A DNA stretch of 64,000 bases from Neoroseomonas eburnea (GTDB lineage: Bacteria; Pseudomonadota; Alphaproteobacteria; Acetobacterales; Acetobacteraceae): positions 163,072-227,071 of the forward strand of contig NZ_JAAEDL010000007.1 of the NCBI RefSeq assembly GCF_018129005.1, in the 5' to 3' direction. A model generated the notes under the pieces. It was not told where the DNA came from. It was given only the letters and a program-made list of their open reading frames with translations, and did no database searches. Positions 15,304 through 24,394 of the stretch are shown here, in pieces (within the stretch, counting starts at the first letter, position 1; each line of letters begins with the position of its first letter). The position numbers and the translations under genes are program-made.

Positions 15304-16239
15304 GTGGCTGACGGAACACGCGTGACGTCCGCCGCCAGGCTTGCGACGCCGACAGGTGCGGAGGCCATCCGGGGGATCTTCCTCATCCTCGCCGCCTATG
15401 TGGTCATCACCGGGGCGGACGTGGCGGTGAAATGGGCGCTGCCGGAGGTGGGCGTCGCCGTCTCCATGATCTCGCGCGGCGTCATAGGCTCGGCAGCGGT
15501 GCTGGTGCTGACCCGCGGGCGCGGCATCGCCGCCGGCAACAAGCTGCTGCTGACGGCACGCGGGGTGCTCCACTGCGCTGTCTCCGCGACCTGGTACTGG
15601 GCCTGGGTGAGCGGCATGGCGCTGGTCGATTCCTACGCCATCGCCGCCGCCGCGCCGCTCGCGATGACGCTGCTGGCGATCCCGATCCTGGGGGAGAAGG
15701 TGGGCTGGCGGCGCTGGAGCTCCACCCTGCTCGGCTTCGCGGGCGTGCTGGTGATGCTGCAGCCGCAGGGCGATCTCTGGCGTTTCGAGACGCCCTTCCT
15801 GCTTGTCGCCGTCCTCGCCATGGCGGTGACGCGGATCTGGACGCGGGTGCTCTCGGTCACCGACGGGCCGGCGGCGATCGCCTTCTGGCTGATGGCGGCG
15901 CATATCCCGATGGGCCTGCTGCTGCTGCCGGCCTTTCCGCCGCCGGCGACGATGCCGGGGCCCGGGGTGCTCGCCGCCCTGGCCTTCTTCGGGATCGCCA
16001 ACGCCATCGCGCACATGCTCTTCGCCCGCGCCTTCGCGCTCGCCTCGGTATCCGCGCTCGCGCCCTACGAATATTCGCCGCTGCTGCTCGGCGGCGTGCT
16101 GGGCTTCCTGATCTGGGCCGAGGTGCCGGCCTGGACGACCATCGGCGGCGCCGCGATCGTGATCATCGCCGGGCTCTACAATCTCCACCGTGAACAGCTC
16201 CGCCGGGCGGCCGAACGGCGCGACATAGCGGGGATCTGA
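15304..16239 (+). CDS. EamA-family (DMT) transporter
   Basis: 311 residues starting at GTG 15304, with ten predicted helices in two EamA repeats (GEKVGWRRWSSTLLGFAGV in the first, WTTIGGAAIVIIAGLY in the second). It probably exports a metabolite across the inner membrane; substrate unknown. It ends in a TGATG overlap with a second EamA gene, and the two plus the MBL gene form one operon. Confidence 0.85.
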   Translation: MADGTRVTSAARLATPTGAEAIRGIFLILAAYVVITGADVAVKWALPEVGVAVSMISRGVIGSAAVLVLTRGRGIAAGNKLLLTARGVLHCAVSATWYWAWVSGMALVDSYAIAAAAPLAMTLLAIPILGEKVGWRRWSSTLLGFAGVLVMLQPQGDLWRFETPFLLVAVLAMAVTRIWTRVLSVTDGPAAIAFWLMAAHIPMGLLLLPAFPPPATMPGPGVLAALAFFGIANAIAHMLFARAFALASVSALAPYEYSPLLLGGVLGFLIWAEVPAWTTIGGAAIVIIAGLYNLHREQLRRAAERRDIAGI

Positions 16240-17147
16240 TGCCGCTCCGCCACGACATGAGGCGCGGCGCCCTGCTGATGCTCGGGGCCACCGCGCTGTT
16301 CACCGTCATGTCGGCGATCATCAAGGGCGTGAGCTCGAACGTCCATTTCATCGAGATCATGTTCTTCCGCTCGGCCTTCTCCCTGCCGGTGATGATCGCC
16401 ATCGCGGCGCGCGGTCGGGACTGGGGGCTGCTGCGGACGAAGCGCCTGCCCGGCCATGTCGTGCGCGCCGTCACCGGCACGCTGGCGCAGGGCTGTTCCT
16501 TCTATGCCCTGACCGTGCTGCCGCTCGCCGAGCAGACGGCGCTGACCTACAGCACGCCATTGTTCGTGACCCTGCTGTCGATCCCCTTCCTGGGGGAGAA
16601 GGTCGGCATCCACCGCTGGTCCGCCGTGCTGCTCGGCTTCGGCGGCATCATGGTGATCGCGCTGGGGGAGGGCGCCTTCCAGGGCGGCGGCATGCCGGAC
16701 CGGGTGATCGCCGTCGGCATGGCGGTCGCGGTGGCGCAGGGGGTATGGTCCGCCATGACGACGCTGCTGGTGCGCAGCCTCTCGGCGACCGAATCCTCGG
16801 CGACCATCGTGCTGTGGCAGTCGCTGCTGATGACCGCCTTCACCCTGGTGGCGCTGCCCTTCGTGTGGACGACGCCGTCCCTCCTCGAATTCGGGCTGCT
16901 GCTGCTGGTCGGGCTGGTGGGTGGCGTCGCGCAGGTGATGCTGACGGAGGCCTACGCTTCCGCGCAGGTTTCGGCGCTCGGGCCCTACTCCTATACCTCC
17001 ATCCTGTGGTCGGTGCTGATCGGCTGGGTGATCTTCGCCGATGCGCCGGGATGGAGCACTCTCGTCGGCGCCGTGCTGATCGTCGCCTCCGGGCTCTACA
17101 TCCTGCACCGGGAAATGAAGCGCGCGGCGATGCGGAGGAAACAGTGA
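16239..17147 (+). CDS. EamA-family (DMT) transporter
   Basis: 302 residues with ten predicted helices and the same two-repeat layout as the preceding gene (GEKVGIHRWSAVLLGFGGI, then GWSTLVGAVLIVASGLY). The similar motif spacing suggests an old tandem duplication, though the two have diverged. RRKQ tail. The stop overlaps the GTG start of the MBL hydrolase. Substrate unknown. Confidence 0.85.
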   Translation: MPLRHDMRRGALLMLGATALFTVMSAIIKGVSSNVHFIEIMFFRSAFSLPVMIAIAARGRDWGLLRTKRLPGHVVRAVTGTLAQGCSFYALTVLPLAEQTALTYSTPLFVTLLSIPFLGEKVGIHRWSAVLLGFGGIMVIALGEGAFQGGGMPDRVIAVGMAVAVAQGVWSAMTTLLVRSLSATESSATIVLWQSLLMTAFTLVALPFVWTTPSLLEFGLLLLVGLVGGVAQVMLTEAYASAQVSALGPYSYTSILWSVLIGWVIFADAPGWSTLVGAVLIVASGLYILHREMKRAAMRRKQ

Positions 17148-18031
17148 GCATTCCCTTCCTGAAGGACGACCCCCTGCCGCCAGGGGAGGTGCAGGCGGTC
17201 GCGCCGGGTATCCGGCGCATCCTGTGCGGCAATCCGGGCCCCTTCACCTATCGCGGCACCAACACCTGGATCATCGGGCATGGATCGGATGTCGCCGTGC
17301 TCGACCCCGGGCCGCAGGACGCAGCGCATCTCGCCGCCATCCTGCGCGCGACGGAGGGCGAGCGGATCACGCGCATCCTCGTCTCCCATACCCATCGCGA
17401 CCATTCGCCGGGCGTCGCCGCGCTGCAGGCGGCGACCGGCGCGGCGTCGCTCGGCTTCGGCCCGCACCTCACGCCGCCCGACCAGGGCGGCGAGGGCGGC
17501 GACCACGATTTCCGCCCGCAGGTGATGCTGCCCGACGGCGCGGCGCTGGAGACCGACGACTGGCGCCTGACGGCGCTGCACACGCCGGGGCATTGCGCGA
17601 ACCATCTCTGCTTCGCGCTGGAGAGCGACGGCACCAGGGGCGTGCTGTTCAGCGCCGACCATGTGATGTCCTGGTCGACCAGCGTCGTCAGCCCGCCGGA
17701 CGGGGACATGGCGGCCTATATGCGCTCGCTGGCGCGGCTCGCGGCGCGCGACGACCGGATCTATCTGCCGGGGCACGGGCCGCCATTGCCCGAACCCGCG
17801 CCCTTCGTCGCGGCGCTGACGGCGCATCGCCTGGAGCGGGAGGCGATGGTGCTGGACGCGCTGCGCGCGGCGCGCCGCGCGACGGCGCGGGAACTCGTGC
17901 CGCCGGTCTATGGACCCCGGCTGGACGACCGGTTGGTGCCGGCGGCGGCGCGCAGCCTGCTCGCGCACCTCATCAAGCTGGCGGAGGAAGGGGCGGCGTC
18001 GCGCGATGGGGAGCAGTGGGAAGCGCGTTAG
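17144..18031 (+). CDS. metallo-beta-lactamase fold hydrolase, LACTB2-like
   Basis: 295 residues from GTG at 17144 (GGAGGAAACA just upstream; GTGA overlap with the transporter). The zinc-binding motif HTHRDHSPG, then HTPGHCANH, a later SADHV and GHGPP, are in family order. A C-terminal winged-helix-like segment follows, as in LACTB2-type hydrolases. It could be a ribonuclease- or glyoxalase-like hydrolase; the substrate is not evident. Downstream is a double hairpin. Confidence 0.85.
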   Translation: MSIPFLKDDPLPPGEVQAVAPGIRRILCGNPGPFTYRGTNTWIIGHGSDVAVLDPGPQDAAHLAAILRATEGERITRILVSHTHRDHSPGVAALQAATGAASLGFGPHLTPPDQGGEGGDHDFRPQVMLPDGAALETDDWRLTALHTPGHCANHLCFALESDGTRGVLFSADHVMSWSTSVVSPPDGDMAAYMRSLARLAARDDRIYLPGHGPPLPEPAPFVAALTAHRLEREAMVLDALRAARRATARELVPPVYGPRLDDRLVPAAARSLLAHLIKLAEEGAASRDGEQWEAR

Positions 18032-18082
18032 GGAAGGTCGGGGCAGGGTGAACCTCCCCCCATCCCCCTCCCTTCCTTGTCT

Positions 18083-18166
18083 CTTGGGAACTGACATCGG
18101 CGGTCAGTCCCCAAGTGCCAAAGAAGGTTGAGGGGGGTACGGGGGGAGAAGTTCCCTTCTCCCCCC
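18083..18166. terminator. two hairpins between convergent genes
   Basis: Hairpin 1 at 18083-18115 (CTTGGG-A-ACTGAC / GTCAGT-CCCCAAG). Hairpin 2 at 18141-18166 (GGGGGGAGAA / TTCTCCCCCC, 6-nt loop). Both lie between the MBL gene and the converging GNAT gene and probably terminate both. Confidence 0.6.
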
Positions 18167-18173
18167 GCCTTCG

Positions 18174-18641
18174 TCACAGCGACGCCTCCGGATCCAGCCT
18201 GATCACATAGGACCGCCAGTCCGCCCGGGTCGCCACGCGCTCGTAGAGCGCGATCGCGCCGCGGTCGCCTTCGGGCACGATCCAGCGCAGGTGCGACCAG
18301 TGCCGTTCCCGCCCGAGCGCGCAGAGCGCGTCGAGCATCGCGCGCGCAAGCCCCTGCCCGCGCCGGTCCGCGCGGACGAAGAGGTCGTCCAACGCGCCGC
18401 AGCGGCGGGCGAAGACAGCTTCCGGCAGGTCGAAGAAGATGGCGAAGGCGAGGATCGCCTCGCCCTCGTGGGCTGCCAGCACTTCCGTGCGAGCGTCGGT
18501 GGCGAGCAGCGCGGCGGCATCCACGCCACGCGCGGGGCGCGAGCCGGCGAGCGTCGCGCGCATCTCGGCGGCGTAGTCCTCGAGCAGCGGGGCCAGGCGG
18601 TGGCGTTGCTCCGCCGGCAGCGGTGCGATGGCGATGGTCAT
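18174..18641 (-). CDS. GNAT family N-acetyltransferase
   Basis: 155 residues with the GNAT acetyl-CoA binding signature RRGQGLARAMLDAL in motif A and an aromatic IALYERVATRADW in motif B. The LDDLFVRADRRGQG arrangement is typical of small-molecule acetyltransferases. Acceptor unknown. It is followed on the same strand by the terminator region and preceded by the histone-like gene. Confidence 0.85.
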   Translation of the reverse strand: MTIAIAPLPAEQRHRLAPLLEDYAAEMRATLAGSRPARGVDAAALLATDARTEVLAAHEGEAILAFAIFFDLPEAVFARRCGALDDLFVRADRRGQGLARAMLDALCALGRERHWSHLRWIVPEGDRGAIALYERVATRADWRSYVIRLDPEASL

Positions 18642-18714
18642 GCTGGACCTGGAAGCGAATGGGGCGCCGCCCGCTCGCGCGGACGGCGCCCCGACGCCGG
18701 GATCGGCGCCTGGT

Positions 18715-19305
18715 TCAGCCCTCCGAGGCTTCCGACATCGTCGGCGCGGGAGCAGCGGCAGCGGCGGCGGCAGCCGCCGCCTTCTTCGCGGCGCGGGTGG
18801 CGGCGGCCTTCTTCGCGGCCTCCGAACGGGCGGTGGACTTCACCACCGCCTTCTTCGGGGCGGCCTTCGGGGCGGCGGCCTTCTTGGCGGCGGGCTTGCG
18901 CGCGGTGGCCTTCTTCGGGGCGGCGGCCTTCTTGGCGGCGGGCTTGCGCGCGGTGGTCTTCTTCGCGGCGGCCTTCTTCGCGGCAGGCTTGCGGGTGGTC
19001 GCCTTCTTCGCGGTCGCCTTCTTCGCGGCCGCCTTCTTGGCCGCAGGCTTCTTGGCGGCGGCCTTCTTGGCGACGGTCTTCTTCGCGGCGGGCTTCTTGG
19101 CGGCGGTCTTCTTGGCAGCCGGCTTCTTCTTGGCGACGGCCTTCTTGGCGGCGGGCTTCTTGGCAGCGGCCTTCTTCGCGGCCGGCTTGCGCTTCGGCGC
19201 GGCCTTCTTCTTGGCCGGTGCCTTCTTCTTCGCGGCGGCCATCGCCATCGCCTGGGCGCGCGGCTCGGCGCCCTCGGCTTCGGTGGTCTCGATGATGTCG
19301 GTCAT
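18715..19305 (-). CDS. histone H1-like lysine/alanine-rich DNA-binding protein
   Basis: 196 residues. Apart from a 20-residue acidic start and a short acidic end (SEASEG), it consists of repeats of the types [10 protein letters not shown] and RKPAAKKA. This resembles bacterial histone H1-like proteins and the AlgP C-terminus, which bind DNA non-specifically and can compact or regulate the chromosome. The repeats are encoded by near-identical units, so copy number may vary between strains. No folded domain is present. Confidence 0.8.
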   Translation of the reverse strand: MTDIIETTEAEGAEPRAQAMAMAAAKKKAPAKKKAAPKRKPAAKKAAAKKPAAKKAVAKKKPAAKKTAAKKPAAKKTVAKKAAAKKPAAKKAAAKKATAKKATTRKPAAKKAAAKKTTARKPAAKKAAAPKKATARKPAAKKAAAPKAAPKKAVVKSTARSEAAKKAAATRAAKKAAAAAAAAAAPAPTMSEASEG

Positions 19306-19944
19306 GGTGTGTGGTGTCTCCGTGCGTTCCGGTGGGATGGAGGCGGCGCGCTCACGTACGCCGCATCCGGGGGTACAGCAGGTGGTAACGGGCGGGCCTC
19401 CGGCGCGCGGATCCCGTCGCGCGCATCTTCGGCCGTGCAGCGAGCCCAGTGCCGCAGTCGACGGAATGGCTCAGGCGCGCGGTGTATCCCCGCCGCGCGC
19501 CGCCTCCGTCCTCTCTCCCGCCGGTGCGCGGCGCAGGGTCTGCGCTGCGGGGCGGTGCCGGAAGGGCGGCGCTTGCTGCCGTCCTTCCTGTGAGCCTGCG
19601 GTCCATGGACCGTCCTTCCCTGCTGCGGCGATTCACGGTGCCGATGCGTCGGCGGTTCTCGGTGCACTGCTGTCCGACGATGTCGTGCGGCGCGTGGTGC
19701 GGAGAACGTGTCCGACGAATCGCGCAAGATGATTCGCGCGCACGTCACGCTATCTGCACGCACATATTGGGTGTCAACAGAATCCGCACATGCACGCGCG
19801 CAAAATGCGCGTTGTCGTCGCGAGCGATCGTGCGCTGTGTCGTGCGCGTCGCGCTTCAGGCGTGCGGGAGGAGGTCGGTCGTCGTCGCGCGGTCGTCGCG
19901 CGGTGCGCTCCCGTCGCGGCGGTGCGCGACGGGAGCGGTCGCCG
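19306..19944. other. 639-bp gap upstream of the histone-like gene
   Basis: No convincing gene is seen. The stretch 19720-19830 is clearly less G+C-rich than its surroundings and contains the palindrome-like GCGCGCAAAATGCGCG near 19796; it probably holds the promoter region of the minus-strand histone-like gene. I cannot define -35/-10 boxes. Confidence 0.4.
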
Positions 19945-21078
19945 TCAGCCGCGCTGCGGCAGCGGCACGACCGGGCGCTGCTCGACGCCGGTGTAGAACG
20001 ACAGCGGGCGGATCAGGCGGTTGTCGGCCGCCTGCTCCAGCACGTGCGCCGCCCAGCCGGTGATGCGGGAGCAGACGAAGATCGGCGTGAAGAGCGGGAT
20101 GTCGAAGCCCATCAGGTAGTAGGCGGGCCCGGCCGGGAAATCGAGGTTCGGGTGGATGTTCTTGCGCTCCAGCATGATCTTCGCGAGCACGTTGGAGGTG
20201 TTCATCCAGCGGCGGTCGCCCACCACCTCGGCCATGATCTCGGCGTATTTCTTCATGGTGGGCACGCGGCTGTCGCCGGTCTTGTAGACCCGGTGGCCGA
20301 AGCCCATCACCAGCGCCTTGTGGTCGAACCTGTCCTCGAGCCAGCCGGCCGCCGCCTCGGGGGAGGGGATCTCCTTCAGCATGTGCATCACCGCCTCGTT
20401 GGCGCCGCCGTGCAGCGGGCCCTTGAGCGCGGCGATGGCGCCGGTGATCGCGCCGTGCATGTCCGCCTGGGTCGAGCAGATGGTCCGGGCGGTGAAGGTG
20501 GAGGCGTTGAAGGTGTGCTCGGCGTAGAGGATCATCGAGACGTCGAAGGCCTTGATGACCTCGGGCTGCGGCACCTTCCCGAACACCATGTGGAAGAAGT
20601 TCTCGCAGAAGGAGAGCGAGGCGTCCGGGGCGATCGGCGCCAGGCCCTTCGCGGCGCGGTGCGCGGCGGCGACCGCGGTCGGGATCTTGGCCAGCAGCCG
20701 CATCGCCTTGCGGCGCTGGGCGGCATCGGAGATGTCGGCGCATTCCGGGTCCTCCATCCCCATGAAGGAGACGGCGGAGCGGATGGCGTCCATCGGATGG
20801 GCGGTCTTCGGGAATTCCGCGATCACCCGCAGCAGGGCGGGCGAGAGGGCGCGGTTCGCCTTCTCCTCCGCCCGGAAGGCGTCGAGCTGCGCCCTGGACG
20901 GCAGCTCCCCGTTCCACAGCAGGTAGGCGGTCTCGTCGAAGGAGGCGTTCTCGCACAGATCCTGCACCGCGTAGCCGCGGTAGGTCAGGCTGTTGGTCTC
21001 CGGCATCACCTTCGAGATGGAGGAGACGTCGGCATAGACGCCGACCAGGCCCTTCTTGATGTCAGGCGCTTCGCTCAT
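19945..21078 (-). CDS. prpC: 2-methylcitrate synthase / citrate synthase family
   Basis: 377 residues, the size of bacterial 2-methylcitrate synthases. The citrate synthase motifs GPLHGGANE and GFGHRVYK carry the two active-site histidines, and DFPAGPAYYLMGFD contributes the catalytic Asp. The enzyme joins propionyl-CoA and oxaloacetate in the methylcitrate cycle. It sits in one operon with prpD and a GNAT gene, with a 4-bp overlap to the latter. The prpD neighbour favours methylcitrate over citrate synthase. No prpB is in the window. Confidence 0.88.
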   Translation of the reverse strand: MSEAPDIKKGLVGVYADVSSISKVMPETNSLTYRGYAVQDLCENASFDETAYLLWNGELPSRAQLDAFRAEEKANRALSPALLRVIAEFPKTAHPMDAIRSAVSFMGMEDPECADISDAAQRRKAMRLLAKIPTAVAAAHRAAKGLAPIAPDASLSFCENFFHMVFGKVPQPEVIKAFDVSMILYAEHTFNASTFTARTICSTQADMHGAITGAIAALKGPLHGGANEAVMHMLKEIPSPEAAAGWLEDRFDHKALVMGFGHRVYKTGDSRVPTMKKYAEIMAEVVGDRRWMNTSNVLAKIMLERKNIHPNLDFPAGPAYYLMGFDIPLFTPIFVCSRITGWAAHVLEQAADNRLIRPLSFYTGVEQRPVVPLPQRG

Positions 21079-21566
21079 GGGGTGCTCCCGCTTGTCGTGG
21101 TGTCTGTGTCCAGGAAGCCTCGATCCCCGACGTTGAGGATGTCGGGCTCCCGTTCCTCCGTGCCCGCGCCGCCGCTCGTCGCGGCGACGCGGAAGCCATG
21201 GCGTTCGTAGAAGGCTTGCGCGCCAGTGTTGCGCGCGATGCAGAAGAGCGAAAGGCGGGGGCCGAGCGCGGCCGCCGCCTCCGCGGGCAGACGGCTGCCG
21301 ATGCCGCGCCGGCGCCAGGCCGGGTCGAGGTGGAGGTGCAGGACCATCGGTCCATGCACCGGATCGAGGCCGAAGCCGACATGGCCGGCCGGCTGGCCGG
21401 CGCCTGCCGCGACGATGACCCCGTGGCGCGCCATCAGCTCCGCGGCGAGCCAGCCGGCGACCTCCGCCGCCGGGCGGGCCTCCCGCAGTCCCGGCATGGC
21501 GGCGGCGCGGGCGGCGAGGCGGAGCCGGGCGAGGGCCGGCGCATCCGCCGCGATCCCCGCCCGCAT
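21075..21566 (-). CDS. GNAT family N-acetyltransferase in the prp operon
   Basis: 163 residues from the ATG at 21566 (six more from 21584). The motif A region WRRRGIGSRLPAEA and the NTGAQAFYERHGFRV end are typical GNAT. It lies between prpD and prpC and overlaps prpC by 4 bp. Acyl-CoA synthetases of propionate metabolism are known to be controlled by lysine acetylation, so a regulatory role is possible, but the substrate is unknown. The sequence looks like a small single-domain enzyme without a sensor domain. Confidence 0.8.
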   Translation of the reverse strand: MRAGIAADAPALARLRLAARAAAMPGLREARPAAEVAGWLAAELMARHGVIVAAGAGQPAGHVGFGLDPVHGPMVLHLHLDPAWRRRGIGSRLPAEAAAALGPRLSLFCIARNTGAQAFYERHGFRVAATSGGAGTEEREPDILNVGDRGFLDTDTTTSGSTP

Positions 21567-21594
21567 CGTCACCGCCGCCCCCACCCTCCGGCGC

Positions 21595-23121
21595 TCAGAA
21601 GATGCCGGGCTTGCTTTCGAGCAATCCGCCGGCTGGCAGCGCGACGTTGAGCGCGCCGAGCTCGCCCGCCTTCAGGCGCGGCAGGTCCTGCACCACCTCG
21701 ATGAAGCGGTTGGCCTCGCGGGCGGAGATGATGCCATCCGTCAGCGTCCGGAACTTGCGGATGTAGTCCTCGCGGCCGAAGGGCTTCGCGCCGTTCGGGT
21801 GGGCGTTCGCGACACCGAGCTCATCGACCAGCTTGGAGCCGTCCTTGAACAGGATCTCGACGCGGCCGCCGAAGGCGAGCTCGTCGGGGTCCTTGGAGTG
21901 GTACTTGCGGGTCCACTCCGGATCCTCGGTGGTCTCGATCTTGTGCCAGAGGCGGACGGTGTCGGCGCGGCCGGCGCGCTTCGGCGCGTAGCTGTCGACG
22001 TGGTGCCAGCGCCCGTCCTGCAGCGCGACGGCGAAGATGTACATGATCGAGTGGTCGAGGGTCTCGCGGGAGGCCTTCGGGTCCATCTTCTGCGGGTCGT
22101 TCGCCCCCGTCCCGATCACGTAGTGGGTGTGGTGGGAGGTGTGGATGACGATCTTCTCGATCGCGTCGAAGTCGCTGATCTGCTCCCGCATGCGGAAGGC
22201 GAGGTCGATCAGGGCCTGGGACTGGTACTCGGCCGAGTGTTCCTTGGTGTAGCTCGACAGGATGGCGCGCTTCGCCTCGCCGGCCTCGGGCAGGGGCACG
22301 TGGTAGTAGACCGGGCCGTAGACGTCCTGGCGGTTGGAGCGGCCCGAGAGCACCCAGGCGATGACGGAATCCTCGCCTTCGTAGATCGGCGAGGGCGCGC
22401 CCTCGCCGCGCATGCAGCGGTCCACCGCCTCGATCGCCAGCTTGCCGGCATGCGCCGGGGCATAGGCCTTCCAGGAGGAGATCTCGCCCTTGCGCGACTG
22501 GCGGAAGGAGACGGTGGTGTGCAGCGCCTGCTGGATGGACTGGAACACCACCTCCTGCGGCAGCTTCAGCAGCGTGCCGATGCCGGCCGCGGCCGAGGGC
22601 CCGAGATGGGCGATGTGGTCCACCTTGTGCTCGTGCAGGCAGATCGCGCGCACCAGGTCGATCTGCAGCTCGTAGCCGGTGGCGAGGCCGCGGATCAGGT
22701 CGCGGCCGGACTTCTCCATCGCCTGCGCGACGGCGAGGATCGGCGGGATGTTGTCGCCGGGGTGGGAGTAGTCGGCGGCGAGGAAGGTGTCGTGCATGTC
22801 GAGCTCGCGCACCGCGGTCCCGTTCGCCCAGGCCGCCCATTCGGGGGAGACCGTCGTGCCCGACTTCACGCCGAAGACCTGCGCGCCGCCCGCCTTCTTC
22901 GCATGGCCGAGCGCCATGCCGCGGGCGGAGACCACGGGACGGCGGTTGATCGCGGCGATGGCGACGGAGGCGTTGTCGATCACCCGGTTGATGATCATCT
23001 CCTGGACGTCCTTCTCGACCGCGACCTTGTCGGTCGCGACGGAGGCCATCTTCCAGGCGAGCTGGTCCTCGCGCTTGAGCAGCGCCTTGGACGGGTGGAC
23101 CTTCACGGGGTGGAGCTTCAT
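21595..23121 (-). CDS. prpD: 2-methylcitrate dehydratase, MmgE/PrpD family
   Basis: 508 residues of the MmgE/PrpD family, which dehydrates 2-methylcitrate to 2-methyl-cis-aconitate. Family stretches visible are [19 protein letters not shown] (about 107-125), [10 protein letters not shown] and [20 protein letters not shown]. It is first in the prpD-GNAT-prpC operon; a LysR gene is divergent 111 bp away. No signal peptide, so cytoplasmic. Confidence 0.9.
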   Translation of the reverse strand: MKLHPVKVHPSKALLKREDQLAWKMASVATDKVAVEKDVQEMIINRVIDNASVAIAAINRRPVVSARGMALGHAKKAGGAQVFGVKSGTTVSPEWAAWANGTAVRELDMHDTFLAADYSHPGDNIPPILAVAQAMEKSGRDLIRGLATGYELQIDLVRAICLHEHKVDHIAHLGPSAAAGIGTLLKLPQEVVFQSIQQALHTTVSFRQSRKGEISSWKAYAPAHAGKLAIEAVDRCMRGEGAPSPIYEGEDSVIAWVLSGRSNRQDVYGPVYYHVPLPEAGEAKRAILSSYTKEHSAEYQSQALIDLAFRMREQISDFDAIEKIVIHTSHHTHYVIGTGANDPQKMDPKASRETLDHSIMYIFAVALQDGRWHHVDSYAPKRAGRADTVRLWHKIETTEDPEWTRKYHSKDPDELAFGGRVEILFKDGSKLVDELGVANAHPNGAKPFGREDYIRKFRTLTDGIISAREANRFIEVVQDLPRLKAGELGALNVALPAGGLLESKPGIF

Positions 23122-23212
23122 CGGCGGCGTTCTCCCTTCAGAGACGGACTAGGTCGGGGCGTCTTGTGCCCCCGTATGGCGTGATCGTCCAATCCGATTG
23201 ACCTCGGCGCGG

Positions 23213-23229
23213 GATAGCTTTTCCGTATC
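23213..23229. promoter_or_regulatory. LysR-type box between prpD and lysR
   Basis: GATA-N9-TATC containing the classic T-N11-A pattern lies just before the ATG of the LysR gene (23233). This is the usual place for autorepression and for control of the divergent prpD operon. No other copy is clear in the gap. Confidence 0.45.
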
Positions 23230-23232
23230 GGG

Positions 23233-24144
23233 ATGGATTTCCGGCTCGTTCGACGTCTCGGGCATTTCCTCGCCGTCGCCGAGGAGGGGCATTTCGGCCG
23301 CGCCGCCGCGCGGCTCGGGATTTCGCAGCCGCCGCTGACGGCGCAGATCCAGGCGCTGGAGCGCGAGCTCGGCGTGCGGCTGCTCGAACGCACCGGCAAG
23401 GGGGCGCGGCCGACCCGGGAAGGGGAGGCGCTGCTGCCGCTGGCGCGGCGGCTCGCGGGCAATGCCGCGGATCTCGAGGCGCTGGCGCGCGAGCTGCGGG
23501 CGGGGCGATCGGCGCCGGTGGCGCTCGCCTGCGTCACCTCGGCGCTGTTCGACTACCTGCCGCCGCTCGTGCGCGCGATGCAGGCGGCGCGGCCCGAGGC
23601 GGCGATCGGCGTGCGGGAGATGGACACCGCGGATGCGATGGAGGCGCTGCGGCGGGGCGAGGTGGATCTCGCGCTGCTGCGCTCCGACCGCGAGGTGGCG
23701 CCGATCCGGCTGCGGCCGCTCGGCGAGGACCGGCTGGTCGCGGCGCTGCCGGTGGGGCATGCGCTGCTGGCGGGACCCGATCCCCTGCCGCTCGCGATGC
23801 TCGCCGAGGCACAGATGCTGATGCTGCCGCGTGCGATCAGCCCGGCCTATTCGGATGCGATGACGGCCGCCTGCCGCGCCGCGGGCTTCGCGCCGCAGGC
23901 GGTGCGGGAGGTGGGGTCGGCGATGGCGCAGCTTGGCTTCGTTGCCGCGGGGCTCGGGGTGGCGCTGGTGTCGGAGGGGATGGCGCGGCTCGATCCGCCC
24001 GGCGTCGCCTTCCGCATGCTGGCCGGACCGGTGCGTGGCGTGGGTGTGGCGCTGGCGTGGAATGCGGAACGGGAGAGCGAGGCGGTGCGGCTGGCGCTGG
24101 AGATCGCGGAGGGCGCCTGGCCGCAGCGGCGCCGCCAGAACTGA
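23233..24144 (+). CDS. LysR family transcriptional regulator
   Basis: 303 residues with the N-terminal winged helix (HFGRAAARLGISQPPLTAQIQALERELG, shown here in parts: HFGRAAARLG, SQPPLTAQIQ, ALERELGVRL) and a C-terminal substrate-binding domain. It is divergent from prpD, so probably regulates the methylcitrate operon; the hydantoinase gene 250 bp downstream is another possible target. The stop codon lies at the edge of repeat R3. Confidence 0.9.
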   Translation: MDFRLVRRLGHFLAVAEEGHFGRAAARLGISQPPLTAQIQALERELGVRLLERTGKGARPTREGEALLPLARRLAGNAADLEALARELRAGRSAPVALACVTSALFDYLPPLVRAMQAARPEAAIGVREMDTADAMEALRRGEVDLALLRSDREVAPIRLRPLGEDRLVAALPVGHALLAGPDPLPLAMLAEAQMLMLPRAISPAYSDAMTAACRAAGFAPQAVREVGSAMAQLGFVAAGLGVALVSEGMARLDPPGVAFRMLAGPVRGVGVALAWNAERESEAVRLALEIAEGAWPQRRRQN

Positions 24145-24235
24145 TCCCGATCAGGTGGAAACACCTGATCGGGCGAAGATGCTCGCGAAGACGGGCGGCT
24201 GGCGTGGTTGCCGCGAGCCGGGGCGAGCGGAAGCC
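24145..24235 (+). repeat. repeat R3, copy b (uninterrupted)
   Basis: The best full copy. Directly after the LysR stop is a perfect 12-bp stem, CCCGATCAGGTG (24146-24157) / CACCTGATCGGG (24162-24173), with loop GAAA. It is followed by AAGATGCTCGCGAAGAC and GTGGTTGCCGCGAGCCGGGG. The tail sequence is shared with copies at 33541 and, inverted, 43500 and 53000. Confidence 0.75.
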
Positions 24236-24394
24236 GCTCCGGGCGCCCGGCGGTCAGGCGCGCCCGGAGCAGGGCAGCGGCCGGGGAGCCGCGGCGATGG
24301 TCCCGCCGCCGGCCGGCTGCTCCGGGCCCGCCCGGGGTGGGCAGGCCGGACCTCCGGGGGTAGCTTCCGCTGCCTGACTCCGGAGGTCTGCCGC

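Noticed and set aside
13624..16188. Very long open frame on the minus strand opposite the membrane protein and transporter genes
   Set aside because: It lies antisense to well-supported genes; its translation is His/Gln/Arg-rich with no domain, as expected for the antisense of high-GC codons.
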